Positions 23,104-29,974 of a stretch of DNA of 38,418 bases are shown one piece after another (position 1 is the stretch's first letter; the number at the start of each line of letters is the position of its first letter). The notes under the pieces were generated by a model. That model was not told the DNA's origin. It saw nothing but the letters and a program-made list of their open reading frames with translations, and ran no database searches. Location: positions 1-38,418 of the forward strand of contig CAZKUN010000067.1 of the NCBI GenBank assembly GCA_964555935.1. The letters are read 5' to 3'. Made by a program: the position numbers and the translations under genes. Source of the DNA: CAZKUN01 sp964555935. Its GTDB lineage: Bacteria > Armatimonadota > Zipacnadia > Zipacnadales > VGFC01.

Positions 23104-24234
23104 CTATGGCCGAGACTCGATCATCGCCGCCCAATGTCGATCCGGGTCGTCGCCGCGCCAATCCGGCTCCATGTCATCGCTGAGTCCCCACGACCAGATC
23201 AGGTACCCCGCAACCGGGCCTTCGGTTTCGGCGAGGTCCATGTTGATTCGCGTGTTTCGCGGGGATTGGCCATACCCGAGGAAGAAGAAGACGGGCGGCG
23301 TCGGCGCGTCGTCTCGGATTGTGGCGAGAGCGAAGTCGATCCGATTGGGCGCTCTGGCGCGAGGCGTGCCGTCGGAGTCGAAGGGGCTCGAGAACCAATT
23401 GCAGATGACGATGTCCTCGCCGAATGCGCCGAACTTGCGCTGCACGGGGCGGCCTTGCCAACTCACGGAGCCATTCACGCGCCATGTCGCGGCTTTGCGG
23501 GCCCGGTCATACCACCAGTAGCCCAGCCGGCGCCCCGGGGGAGAGGGAGCGACGATCTCGCCGTCCACCATCCCGTAGGTGGGGGCCAAGCCGCCATAGT
23601 CGCCCAGCATGGGGAGAGGCTCGTGCCCGAGTTCGGCCTCGGCCGCTCGTATGTCGTCGCGTTGGCGGAACAGGAAGTAGAGGTCGTCGCCGCCACGGTA
23701 CTCGAGATCGCGGAGTTCCTCCGGGCTGAGATCGCCAGGATCGGCCCGCTCGGCCGGCACGTTCGCTGGCCATGGCGGCGTTCCCGCGTGGGCATCGCGG
23801 TAACGGAACCAGAACTCGGCCCGAGTCTCGCCCGGTCGCGGGGCGTCGTCGACATCCCACGGGAAACCGAAGGGCTCGTCGCAGATGTACCAGCCGTAGA
23901 TCAGGTCGGCGTGGAGTGACTTGAGAAGGGTCTGGACGTAGTGCCCCGTGTCGTCGGTGTTGGGACGGACGATCACTCTCATCCGGCCGCCAGTGACCTC
24001 GGCACAGGCCGCCAGCAACTCCAGCGTGTTGTCCAGCGTCCCCGCGTAGCCGGTGTGGATGATGTTGCACGCCTCGCGCCCGTTGGGATTCCCGTGCCAG
24101 AGTTTCTGCACCAGGGCGCCCGACGTCCGCGCCGGGAGGACGCCGATGAGCGTCTCGCGTGGGGCCTCTTGAGCCACGCACGCGCTGCCGACGATACCCA
24201 CGATCACAGCCAGACTGCTGCTTGCTGATCTCAC
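23104..24234 (-). CDS. Secreted TIM-barrel-like protein, possible glycoside hydrolase
   Basis: GTG 24234 is chosen: GGGAGG lies ten bases upstream and it starts a signal peptide (RSASSSLAVIVGIVGSACVAQ-E). The longer frame upstream would run through the divergent gene and a tRNA. The 376-residue product has alternating strand and helix segments like a TIM barrel (ACNIIHTGYAGTLDNTLELL, RMRVIVRPNTDD, ADLIYGWYICDEPFGFPWD), with a DEP strand end that resembles the acid/base site of clan A hydrolases, and VAGYLIWSWGLSDD near the end. I do not recognise a named family. The gene is 102 bp upstream of the zinc-ribbon gene on the same strand, so it may be cotranscribed, though the gap holds a palindrome. 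Exported carbohydrate degradation is the likeliest role. Confidence 0.7.
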   Translation of the reverse strand: MRSASSSLAVIVGIVGSACVAQEAPRETLIGVLPARTSGALVQKLWHGNPNGREACNIIHTGYAGTLDNTLELLAACAEVTGGRMRVIVRPNTDDTGHYVQTLLKSLHADLIYGWYICDEPFGFPWDVDDAPRPGETRAEFWFRYRDAHAGTPPWPANVPAERADPGDLSPEELRDLEYRGGDDLYFLFRQRDDIRAAEAELGHEPLPMLGDYGGLAPTYGMVDGEIVAPSPPGRRLGYWWYDRARKAATWRVNGSVSWQGRPVQRKFGAFGEDIVICNWFSSPFDSDGTPRARAPNRIDFALATIRDDAPTPPVFFFLGYGQSPRNTRINMDLAETEGPVAGYLIWSWGLSDDMEPDWRGDDPDRHWAAMIESRP

Positions 24235-24375
24235 GTGATGCGTGCCTCCCTGACGGCGCTCCAGTTGGCGCCGTGAAGCGTCTTCGCCCTGGCCGGAGAC
24301 GCGTCCTTGCTTGGCGGCCTTTCGGTCGGTGGTTGGCGGCTGAGGAAGGCTGGAGGAATTCGGCATTTGCCGCTG

Positions 24376-24404
24376 TTGACACAAGCACGATGGCCTGCTA
24401 TATT
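24376..24404 (+). promoter_or_regulatory. Strong sigma70-type promoter
   Basis: A perfect TTGACA (24376-24381) and a near-perfect TATATT (24399-24404) are separated by exactly 17 bp, with ATG 24430 of the small basic gene 25 bp downstream and a ribosome site (GAGGAG or TAAGGG) between. This is the best promoter match seen in the window. It should drive the small gene and possibly the tRNA. Confidence 0.8.
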
Positions 24405-24429
24405 CATGGCCCGAGGAGTAAGGGTTATA

Positions 24430-24600
24430 ATGGCAAAGATAGACTACGAGATGCTCAAGCAGTGCGACAAAGAGAAGTTGCTGGCGCTCGAGGCAGCGAA
24501 CGAGCGGAGCGTCCGGCGTGAGTGGGAACTGAAGCGGCAGGAAGAGGAAGAGGCCGCCCGGAAGAAGCGCAAGAAGAACAAGCGCAAGAACCGGGACTAA
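24430..24600 (+). CDS. Small charged protein with lysine-rich tail (56 aa)
   Basis: ATG 24430 is placed just after a strong promoter and ribosome site. The 56-residue product starts AKIDYEMLKQCDKEKLLALE and continues as a highly charged helix, with a run of four Glu followed by clustered Lys/Arg (RKKRKKNKRKNRD) at the end. The charge segregation suggests an RNA- or ribosome-associated peptide, but no family is recognised. Longer upstream frames cross the promoter and are rejected. The tRNA-Met gene begins 30 bp downstream, so the two may share a transcript. Confidence 0.65.
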   Translation: MAKIDYEMLKQCDKEKLLALEAANERSVRREWELKRQEEEEAARKKRKKNKRKNRD

Positions 24601-24630
24601 GCCCTCTCGCGGAGATGGCGGACAGCAGGT

Positions 24631-24706
24631 GGCGGCGTAGCTCAGTTGGGAGAGCGCTCGGTTCATACCCGAGTAGTCGGGGGTTCAAGTCCCTCCGCCG
24701 CTACCA
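24631..24706 (+). tRNA. tRNA-Met (CAT anticodon)
   Basis: The 76-nt cloverleaf folds fully: acceptor GGCGGCG with CGCCGCT (G1-U72 wobble), D arm GCTC/GAGC, anticodon stem CTCGG/CCGAG around TTCATAC with CAT at 24664-24666, T arm GGGGG/CCCTC around TTCAAGT, and an encoded CCA end. The first pair is not the C-A mismatch of initiator tRNA and the anticodon stem lacks the three G-C pairs of initiators, so it is an elongator methionine tRNA. A CAT tRNA of the isoleucine (lysidine) type cannot be excluded from sequence alone; tilS lies downstream at 29975. Confidence 0.95.
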
Positions 24707-24758
24707 ATTCTCCCCCTTTGGATCTCCAGGCGCTTTGAGGTTCGACACTGAACTCACA

Positions 24759-24783
24759 GACCGGCGGGCAACGCCCGGCGGTC
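24759..24783 (+). terminator. Hairpin after the tRNA gene
   Basis: GACCGGCGGGC and GCCCGGCGGTC pair at 10 of 11 positions around a 3-nt loop (AAC), 53 bp after the tRNA and 72 bp before accB. No U-run follows, so it may terminate the tRNA transcript only weakly or be a leader hairpin for accB. Confidence 0.35.
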
Positions 24784-24854
24784 ATGTCGTGGCAACTGCT
24801 GGTCGGGTTACCGGCGCTCGCGCCACCCGGATCCCACGTGTTTGGGGTACCTCC

Positions 24855-25289
24855 ATGTCCGCGCTAGCTAACGACGATATCCAATGGGTCATCGCCCTTG
24901 CGGAGAGAGAAGACCTCGTTGAGCTGGAGGTCAACGTGGGCGACGCGGGCGTTCTCGTCCGTCGTGGCGGCCCGGTTGGCGTTCAGGCGACCGCGATGGT
25001 CACGACCGCCCCGATCGAGGTCGCTGACCCGTGCGCCGATGGGGACCTCGTGCCGGTTGTGGCGCCGATGGCCGGGGCGTTCTACCGGTCCAGCGCTCCG
25101 GATGTTCCGTTTTTTGCTGAGGAGGGCGCCGACGTGCAGGAGGGGGAGACGGTCGCTCTCATAGAGGCAATGAAGCTCTATAACGACGTCGAGGCCCCAT
25201 GCACGGGCCGCGTCGAGAAGATTCTGGTGGAAGACGCCAGCCGCGTCGCCGCGGACCAGCACCTGATGCTGATCCGTCCGCTCGGCTAG
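24855..25289 (+). CDS. accB: Biotin carboxyl carrier protein AccB of acetyl-CoA carboxylase
   Basis: AccB carries biotin that is carboxylated by AccC and passes the carboxyl group to acetyl-CoA. ATG 24855 gives 144 residues; the longer frame upstream would include the tRNA. The N-terminal 30 residues form the usual helix (DDIQWVIALAEREDLVELEVNVGD), then a flexible linker, then the biotinyl domain: VVAPMAGAFYRSSAPDVPFFAEEGADVQEGE in pieces, with the biotinylated Lys107 in IEAMKLYNDVE, and the closing CTGRVEKILVEDASRV. All key features are intact. No accC is visible beside it, unlike the usual accBC pair; instead hom starts 30 bp downstream. Confidence 0.95.
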   Translation: MSALANDDIQWVIALAEREDLVELEVNVGDAGVLVRRGGPVGVQATAMVTTAPIEVADPCADGDLVPVVAPMAGAFYRSSAPDVPFFAEEGADVQEGETVALIEAMKLYNDVEAPCTGRVEKILVEDASRVAADQHLMLIRPLG

Positions 25290-25319
25290 CGATGGTGCTT
25301 TGGGAAGGGCTGATCCGAA

Positions 25320-26606
25320 TTGGATGAAGTCAACGTTGGCATCATTGGGTATGGCATCGTGGGGTCGGGCGCGTACCACATCCTGACCGATAACGCGGAC
25401 GAGATTGCCGCTCGCGCGGGCTGTCGCATCCGCGTGGCGCGCGTCGCCGACGTCGATTGGACTCGGCCGCGCGAGATCCCCGTGCCCGCGGAGATCCGCA
25501 CTGCAGATGGCGCCGAGATCATCAGCGATCCCAACATCGATGTTGTGGTCGAGACGATCGGCGGAACGGGCGCGGCGCGCAAGTTCGTGATGGAGGCCAT
25601 CCAGAGCGGCAAGAGCGTCGTCACCAGCAACAAGGAACTGATCGCCGTTCATGGCGACGAGATTCTCGCCGCCGCGGCCGGCGCCGGAGTTGATGTCAGC
25701 TTCGAGGGCGCGGTCGGCGGCACGATCCCGATCATCCGCTCGTTAGTTGAGGGCCTGGAGTCCAACCGGTTCGAGCGCATCATCGGCATCCTCAACGGCA
25801 CCACGAACTACATCCTCACCAAGATGACCGAGGACGGAGCGGGTTACGCGGAGGCGCTCGCCGAGGCGCAGGTGGCGGGCTTCGCCGAGAAGGACCCGAC
25901 CGCCGATGTCGATGGCATCGACGCCGCCAACAAGATCGCAATCCTCTCCGCCATCGCCTTCAGGCAGCGCGTGCCGGTAGACGAGATCCACCGCGAGGGC
26001 ATCCGAGACATCACGGCGGCTGACATCCACTACGCCGGGGAACTGGGTTGCGTCATCAAGCTCATCGCGCTGGCAAGCCGCACGCCAAACGGCCGGCTAG
26101 ACGTCCGCGTTCACCCGACGTTCCTGCCCGCCAAGCATCCGCTCGCCGCGGTATCTGGCGAGTTCAACGCGGTGTTTGTGGACGGCCACGCCAGCGGCGA
26201 GGTGATGCTGTACGGCAAAGGCGCTGGGGCGATGCCCACGGGCGCGGCGGTTGTCGCCGATGTCATCACGTCCGCCCGCAACGTGCGCGCGGACTGTCGG
26301 GGCCGGACGCCTTGCGTCTGCGATGGCGTGGCTGAAATCAAGCCGATAAGCGAGTGCGAAACGAGTCACTACATCCGCATGCGCGTCGCGGATGAGCCCG
26401 GAGTGCTCGGGCAACTGGCCTCGCAGCTAGGCGAGGCGGGAGTCAGCATCAAGTCGGTTCTGCAGGTGGACACGGTTGGCAGCGATGCCGAGATCGTGTG
26501 GTTGACTCACCCCGGCCTGGAGGGCAATGTCACCACCGCAGTGGTGAACATGCGCGCTATGAGTTCGGTGCGGGTGATCGCGCCGCCGATCCGGGTGGAG
26601 GTGTAG
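25320..26606 (+). CDS. hom: Homoserine dehydrogenase
   Basis: Hom reduces aspartate semialdehyde to homoserine with NAD(P)H, the branch point to threonine and methionine. The start is TTG 25320: an in-frame TGA lies six bases upstream and no ATG/GTG comes early enough. The 428-residue protein has the nucleotide-binding GIIGYGIVGSG (residues 7-17), the catalytic-domain blocks SNKELIA, FEGAVGGTIPIIRSL and ILNGTTNYILTKM, and the AEKDPTADVDGIDAANKIAILS signature. Residues about 350-428 are an ACT domain (RMRVADEPGVLGQLASQL, VSIKSVLQ), which senses an amino acid, usually threonine. thrC begins two bases after the stop, so the two form a pathway operon. Confidence 0.96.
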   Translation: MDEVNVGIIGYGIVGSGAYHILTDNADEIAARAGCRIRVARVADVDWTRPREIPVPAEIRTADGAEIISDPNIDVVVETIGGTGAARKFVMEAIQSGKSVVTSNKELIAVHGDEILAAAAGAGVDVSFEGAVGGTIPIIRSLVEGLESNRFERIIGILNGTTNYILTKMTEDGAGYAEALAEAQVAGFAEKDPTADVDGIDAANKIAILSAIAFRQRVPVDEIHREGIRDITAADIHYAGELGCVIKLIALASRTPNGRLDVRVHPTFLPAKHPLAAVSGEFNAVFVDGHASGEVMLYGKGAGAMPTGAAVVADVITSARNVRADCRGRTPCVCDGVAEIKPISECETSHYIRMRVADEPGVLGQLASQLGEAGVSIKSVLQVDTVGSDAEIVWLTHPGLEGNVTTAVVNMRAMSSVRVIAPPIRVEV

Positions 26607-26608
26607 GT

Positions 26609-27730
26609 TTGTCATCGCGCGATGGCTCTCTTCAGGCCTCCCGTCCTTGGCGGGGCGTGATCGCTGAGTATGCAGATCTCCTTCCTGTTACCGATTCAAC
26701 GCCACGGCTCACAATGCTCGAGGGCGGGACGCCTCTCATCCCGAGCGCGAGCATTGGTCCGTCCCTGCCGGGCAGCATCAGGCTGCACCTCAAGTACGAG
26801 GGTCTCAACCCCACGGGCAGCTTCAAGGACCGCGGGATGGTCGTCGCGGTCGCGAAGGCGCTCGAAGAGGGGGCCGAAGCCACCATATGCGCTTCGACCG
26901 GGAACACGTCCGCCGCCGCCTCGGCCTACTCGGCTCGCGCCGGGATGGCCTCGATTGTGCTGGTTCCACACGGGCACATCGCTCTCGGCAAGCTTGCGCA
27001 GGCTGTCCGCCATGGGGCGAAAGTGGTCTGCGTCGATGGCAACTTCGATGAGTGCCTGCGCCTCGTGCGTGAGATCGTCAGCAAGCGCCGGATCGCGTTG
27101 GTGAACTCTCTCAATCCGTATCGGATGGATGGGCAGAAATCGGCGGCCTTCGAGGTCTGCGACGCCTTGGGCGAGGCGCCAACGTACCACGCGCTTCCCG
27201 TCGGCAACGCGGGCAATGTCACGGCGTGCTGGTGGGGCTATTGTCACTATCGCGAGCTAGGGATGATCCCCGTTCAGCCGCGAATGCTGGGTTTCCAGGC
27301 TGCGGGGGCGGCGCCGCTGGTGCATGGGGCGCCGGTCGCGGAGCCGGAGACGCGCGCGACCGCGATCCGAATCGGCAACCCGGCGCGCTGGCGTGACGCG
27401 ATGCGGGCGATCAACGAGTCCCGCGGGCTGATCAGCGCGGTGTCCGAGGATGAGATCCACAGCGCCTACGCGCGACTGGCGGCCGAAGAAGGCGTGTTTG
27501 TCGAGCCTGCCTCCGCAGCGTCGGTCGCCGGCGTAATCCGCCTCGCCGAGAACGGTTACTTCGGTGATGACGAGGTGACGGTGGTCTGCACGCTCACTGG
27601 GCATGGATTGAAGGATCCCGACTACGCGCTGGAGCAAGAGACGGACTTGACGCCCACAGAGGCCGACGCTGATACGATCCTCGACAAGGCCGGTCTTGAG
27701 ACCTCGGCGAAACCGGTCCTGCACAGCTAG
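26609..27730 (+). CDS. thrC: Threonine synthase
   Basis: ThrC converts O-phosphohomoserine to threonine with PLP. TTG 26609 is chosen: GGAGG lies seven bases upstream and it gives the family start RPWRGVIAEYADLLPVTD; the ATG further upstream lies inside hom. The 373-residue protein has LEGGTPLIP, the PLP lysine in GSFKDRGM (Lys73), CASTGNTSAAASAYSARAG, GNAGN near residue 200 that binds the phosphate, and the C-terminal block EPASAASVAGVIRL. It overlaps nothing and starts two bases after hom. A dedicated homoserine kinase to supply its substrate is not obvious here; the mutase-like protein two genes downstream is the positional candidate but is degenerate. purC follows after 32 bp. Confidence 0.95.
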   Translation: MSSRDGSLQASRPWRGVIAEYADLLPVTDSTPRLTMLEGGTPLIPSASIGPSLPGSIRLHLKYEGLNPTGSFKDRGMVVAVAKALEEGAEATICASTGNTSAAASAYSARAGMASIVLVPHGHIALGKLAQAVRHGAKVVCVDGNFDECLRLVREIVSKRRIALVNSLNPYRMDGQKSAAFEVCDALGEAPTYHALPVGNAGNVTACWWGYCHYRELGMIPVQPRMLGFQAAGAAPLVHGAPVAEPETRATAIRIGNPARWRDAMRAINESRGLISAVSEDEIHSAYARLAAEEGVFVEPASAASVAGVIRLAENGYFGDDEVTVVCTLTGHGLKDPDYALEQETDLTPTEADADTILDKAGLETSAKPVLHS

Positions 27731-27762
27731 CTGACACACACATACCTCCCGGAGGTGCCCGA

Positions 27763-28641
27763 ATGGGAGACGCACTGCTCAGCACTGATCTGCCTGGCGC
27801 CATCAGCCGCCGCCAGGGCAAAGTCCGCGACATCTACGACTACGGCGACGGGATGCTGATCATCGCGAGCGATCGCATCTCGTGCTTTGATGTCGTGCTG
27901 CCGAATGGGATTACGGATAAGGGCAAGATCCTGACCGATATCTCGCTCAGGTGGTTCGACCTGACCGGGGGCATCCAGCCCAACCATCTCATCAGCGCCG
28001 ATGTAGCGGATTTCCCGGAGCCCACGCGCGCCTTCGCCGACCAACTGGCGGGGCGGTCGATGTGGGTGAAGAAGGCGGATGTCGTGCAGGTCGAGTGCGT
28101 TGTCCGCGGATACCTGGCGGGGTCGGGCTGGAAGGAGTACTCCCAGTCCGGGACGATCAACGGCGAAGCGATGCCCGACGGACTGGTTGAGTCGGCGAGG
28201 TTGCCTGAGCCGATCTTCACGCCATCGACGAAGGAGGAGTCTGGGCACGACATCCCGATCAACTTCGAGCAGACGATCGGGATCGTTGGCGAAGCGGTCG
28301 CGACCGAGATCCGCGACAAGTCGCTCCAACTCTACAAGTTCGGCGCCGATTACGCGGACAGTCGCGGGTTCATCCTCTGTGACACGAAGTTCGAGTTCGG
28401 CGTCGTCGACGGGGAGTTGATCCTCGTTGATGAGGTGCTGACACCGGACTCGTCTCGCTACTGGGACAAGGCCAAGTACGAGCCCGGTGGGCCGCAGGAG
28501 GCGTTCGACAAGCAGTACGTTCGCGATTACCTGCTGACGCTCGACTGGGATCAGACCTACCCCGGCCCTGTGCTGCCCGATGAGGTGGTCGCCGAGGCCC
28601 GTCGGATCTACGATGAGGCGAGAACGCGCCTGTTCGCCTGA
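27763..28641 (+). CDS. purC: SAICAR synthetase PurC
   Basis: PurC joins CAIR and aspartate with ATP to give SAICAR in purine synthesis. The 292-residue protein has the normal eukaryote-like/long bacterial length. Family blocks: SRRQGKVRDIYDYGDGMLIIASDRISCFD in pieces near residues 16-45 (ATP-binding start), ECVVRGYLAGSGWKEY, FTPSTKEESGHDIPINF and the signature ILVDEVLTPDSSRYWD. GGAGG lies six bases before the ATG. It sits between thrC and the mutase-like gene, so the short cluster mixes threonine and purine functions. A hairpin follows its stop at 28672. Confidence 0.97.
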   Translation: MGDALLSTDLPGAISRRQGKVRDIYDYGDGMLIIASDRISCFDVVLPNGITDKGKILTDISLRWFDLTGGIQPNHLISADVADFPEPTRAFADQLAGRSMWVKKADVVQVECVVRGYLAGSGWKEYSQSGTINGEAMPDGLVESARLPEPIFTPSTKEESGHDIPINFEQTIGIVGEAVATEIRDKSLQLYKFGADYADSRGFILCDTKFEFGVVDGELILVDEVLTPDSSRYWDKAKYEPGGPQEAFDKQYVRDYLLTLDWDQTYPGPVLPDEVVAEARRIYDEARTRLFA

Positions 28642-28671
28642 GCGCCCGCGGCTGCCTTGCGCCGATTCCAC

Positions 28672-28696
28672 ATCCCCGCCTCTCCGAGGCGGGGAT
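28672..28696 (+). terminator. Hairpin after purC
   Basis: ATCCCCGCCT and AGGCGGGGAT form a 10-bp perfect stem with a 5-nt loop (an eleventh pair is possible), 30 bp after the purC stop, followed by TGCTGTCTG. The stem is very GC-rich, so even without a clean U-tract termination or pausing is plausible before the next gene. Confidence 0.5.
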
Positions 28697-28716
28697 TGCT
28701 GTCTGAATGCCACTCA

Positions 28717-29889
28717 ATGAAGCTGATCATCATCCACATCACGGGGTTGGCGACCGAGGCTCTCGAGGAGCTTGAGGGACGAACGCTTCTCGAGGCCGCG
28801 GACGTCGCTGCCCTGGATGCGATGGCTCGGAACGGGGCGTGCGGCACGGCTCGATTGCTGCCGGAGGGCACCATCGGCGGCCCTGGAGCGGAGTTTCTGG
28901 GTATGATGGGGGGGCTTCGCCAGTCGCCGGACTTGCCATCGCTTGGGGCGCTCGAGGCTCTCGGGATAGGGGCGCCTCTTTACGCTCGCGACATCGCCTT
29001 CCGAGTGAATCTGAGCAGTCTCGATGACGATGGGGTCGTCGCGAACACAACGGGCGCCGGCCTGCCCGAGCAGGACATGATGACGCTCATGGAGGAGATC
29101 GATCGGCGGCTGTCGACCCGCCGGCGGAATTTCTATCCTGGTCGCTACTTTGCGCACCTGATGGTGTGGACGGATGGGCCGACGGACCTGCGATGCGTGG
29201 CAGCGCCGGAGGCGTGTGGCAAGTCTCTTGAAGACGTCATGCCCGTCGGCGACGGAGACGGCCCGCTCGGCGAGTTCATCTGGGATTCGGTGGGGCTGCT
29301 CAATGACCATCGGATCAACCACGAGCGCCGCGAAGAGGGGTTGGCGCCGGTGAACCTGATCTGGCCATGGGCCCCCGGGCGCTTGCCGGAATATCGCAAC
29401 TTTGCCCTGAATACGGGCCTAAGTGCGGGCGCTCTGGCTCGGCGGTTTGATGTGTTGGGTGCCGCTAAGGCCTTGGGTATCGGCGCGGATGTGCCGGGAC
29501 ACAGCGTCGAAGCGTTGCGGGCGGGCCTGACGGCGCGCGCGGCGGAGAGCGCCCTGGCGTACCTGCATGTGGATGCGCGCGAGTACTTCGAGCATCCCGA
29601 TGAGCCGGAGACGCACGTGTCGGCTGTCACGGGTCTGGACACGTGGTTGGTTGGTCCGGTGTTGGAGGCAGTGCGAGCTTCCGCGGAAGCGACGCGCCTG
29701 GTAGTCATCGGCACGCAGGTCGACAGCTCGTGGGCGGAGCGTCCGCCCGCGATTTGGGCGGCGTTCCCGGCGCTGCAGGGCCGAGGCGCGGTTACTGACA
29801 TCTTCAGCGAGGCCGCCGTGACCGAGGAGGGCCTCGCGCTGGACGAACCTGACCGTATCTTCAACGAGAGCATGGTCGAGCCGGGCTAG
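28717..29889 (+). CDS. Degenerate archaeal-type phosphoglycerate mutase / homoserine-kinase-like protein
   Basis: ATG 28717 gives 390 residues aligning along their length with cofactor-independent phosphoglycerate mutase of archaeal type (ApgM), a family some of whose members near hom/thrC have been proposed as homoserine kinases. Landmarks kept: LEGRTLLEAADVAALDAMARNG, ARDIAFRVNLSS, NFYPGRYFAHLMVW, PWAPGRLPEY and the LDTWLVGPVLEAV helix. Catalytic blocks are altered: the N-terminal GDG metal site reads IHITGLATE, PPGSDVAN (the phosphorylated Ser) reads GGPGAEFLG, and the late DEAGHxGD and DHxTP sites read REYFEHPDE and GTQVDSS. Most metal ligands are therefore absent and classical mutase activity is unlikely. 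It may be a pseudoenzyme, a regulator or have a new activity. Confidence 0.72.
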   Translation: MKLIIIHITGLATEALEELEGRTLLEAADVAALDAMARNGACGTARLLPEGTIGGPGAEFLGMMGGLRQSPDLPSLGALEALGIGAPLYARDIAFRVNLSSLDDDGVVANTTGAGLPEQDMMTLMEEIDRRLSTRRRNFYPGRYFAHLMVWTDGPTDLRCVAAPEACGKSLEDVMPVGDGDGPLGEFIWDSVGLLNDHRINHERREEGLAPVNLIWPWAPGRLPEYRNFALNTGLSAGALARRFDVLGAAKALGIGADVPGHSVEALRAGLTARAAESALAYLHVDAREYFEHPDEPETHVSAVTGLDTWLVGPVLEAVRASAEATRLVVIGTQVDSSWAERPPAIWAAFPALQGRGAVTDIFSEAAVTEEGLALDEPDRIFNESMVEPG

Positions 29890-29974
29890 CACTTGCGAGG
29901 GTCCGCATCGCCAGGCGACCCGCAGGCACGGGAACGTCAGAGGGCGCGGAGTAACTCGTGTCGGTACCAACGAT

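Noticed and set aside
24235..24666. Upstream extension of the secreted TIM-barrel-like gene
   Set aside because: It would cover a divergent gene, its promoter and part of a tRNA, while a signal peptide starts at GTG 24234.
24664..24666. CAT tRNA as initiator tRNA-Met
   Set aside because: The first acceptor pair is G-U rather than a C-A mismatch and the anticodon stem lacks the three G-C pairs of initiators.
24522..24854. Upstream extension of accB
   Set aside because: It runs through the whole tRNA-Met gene; the AccB domain begins at ATG 24855.
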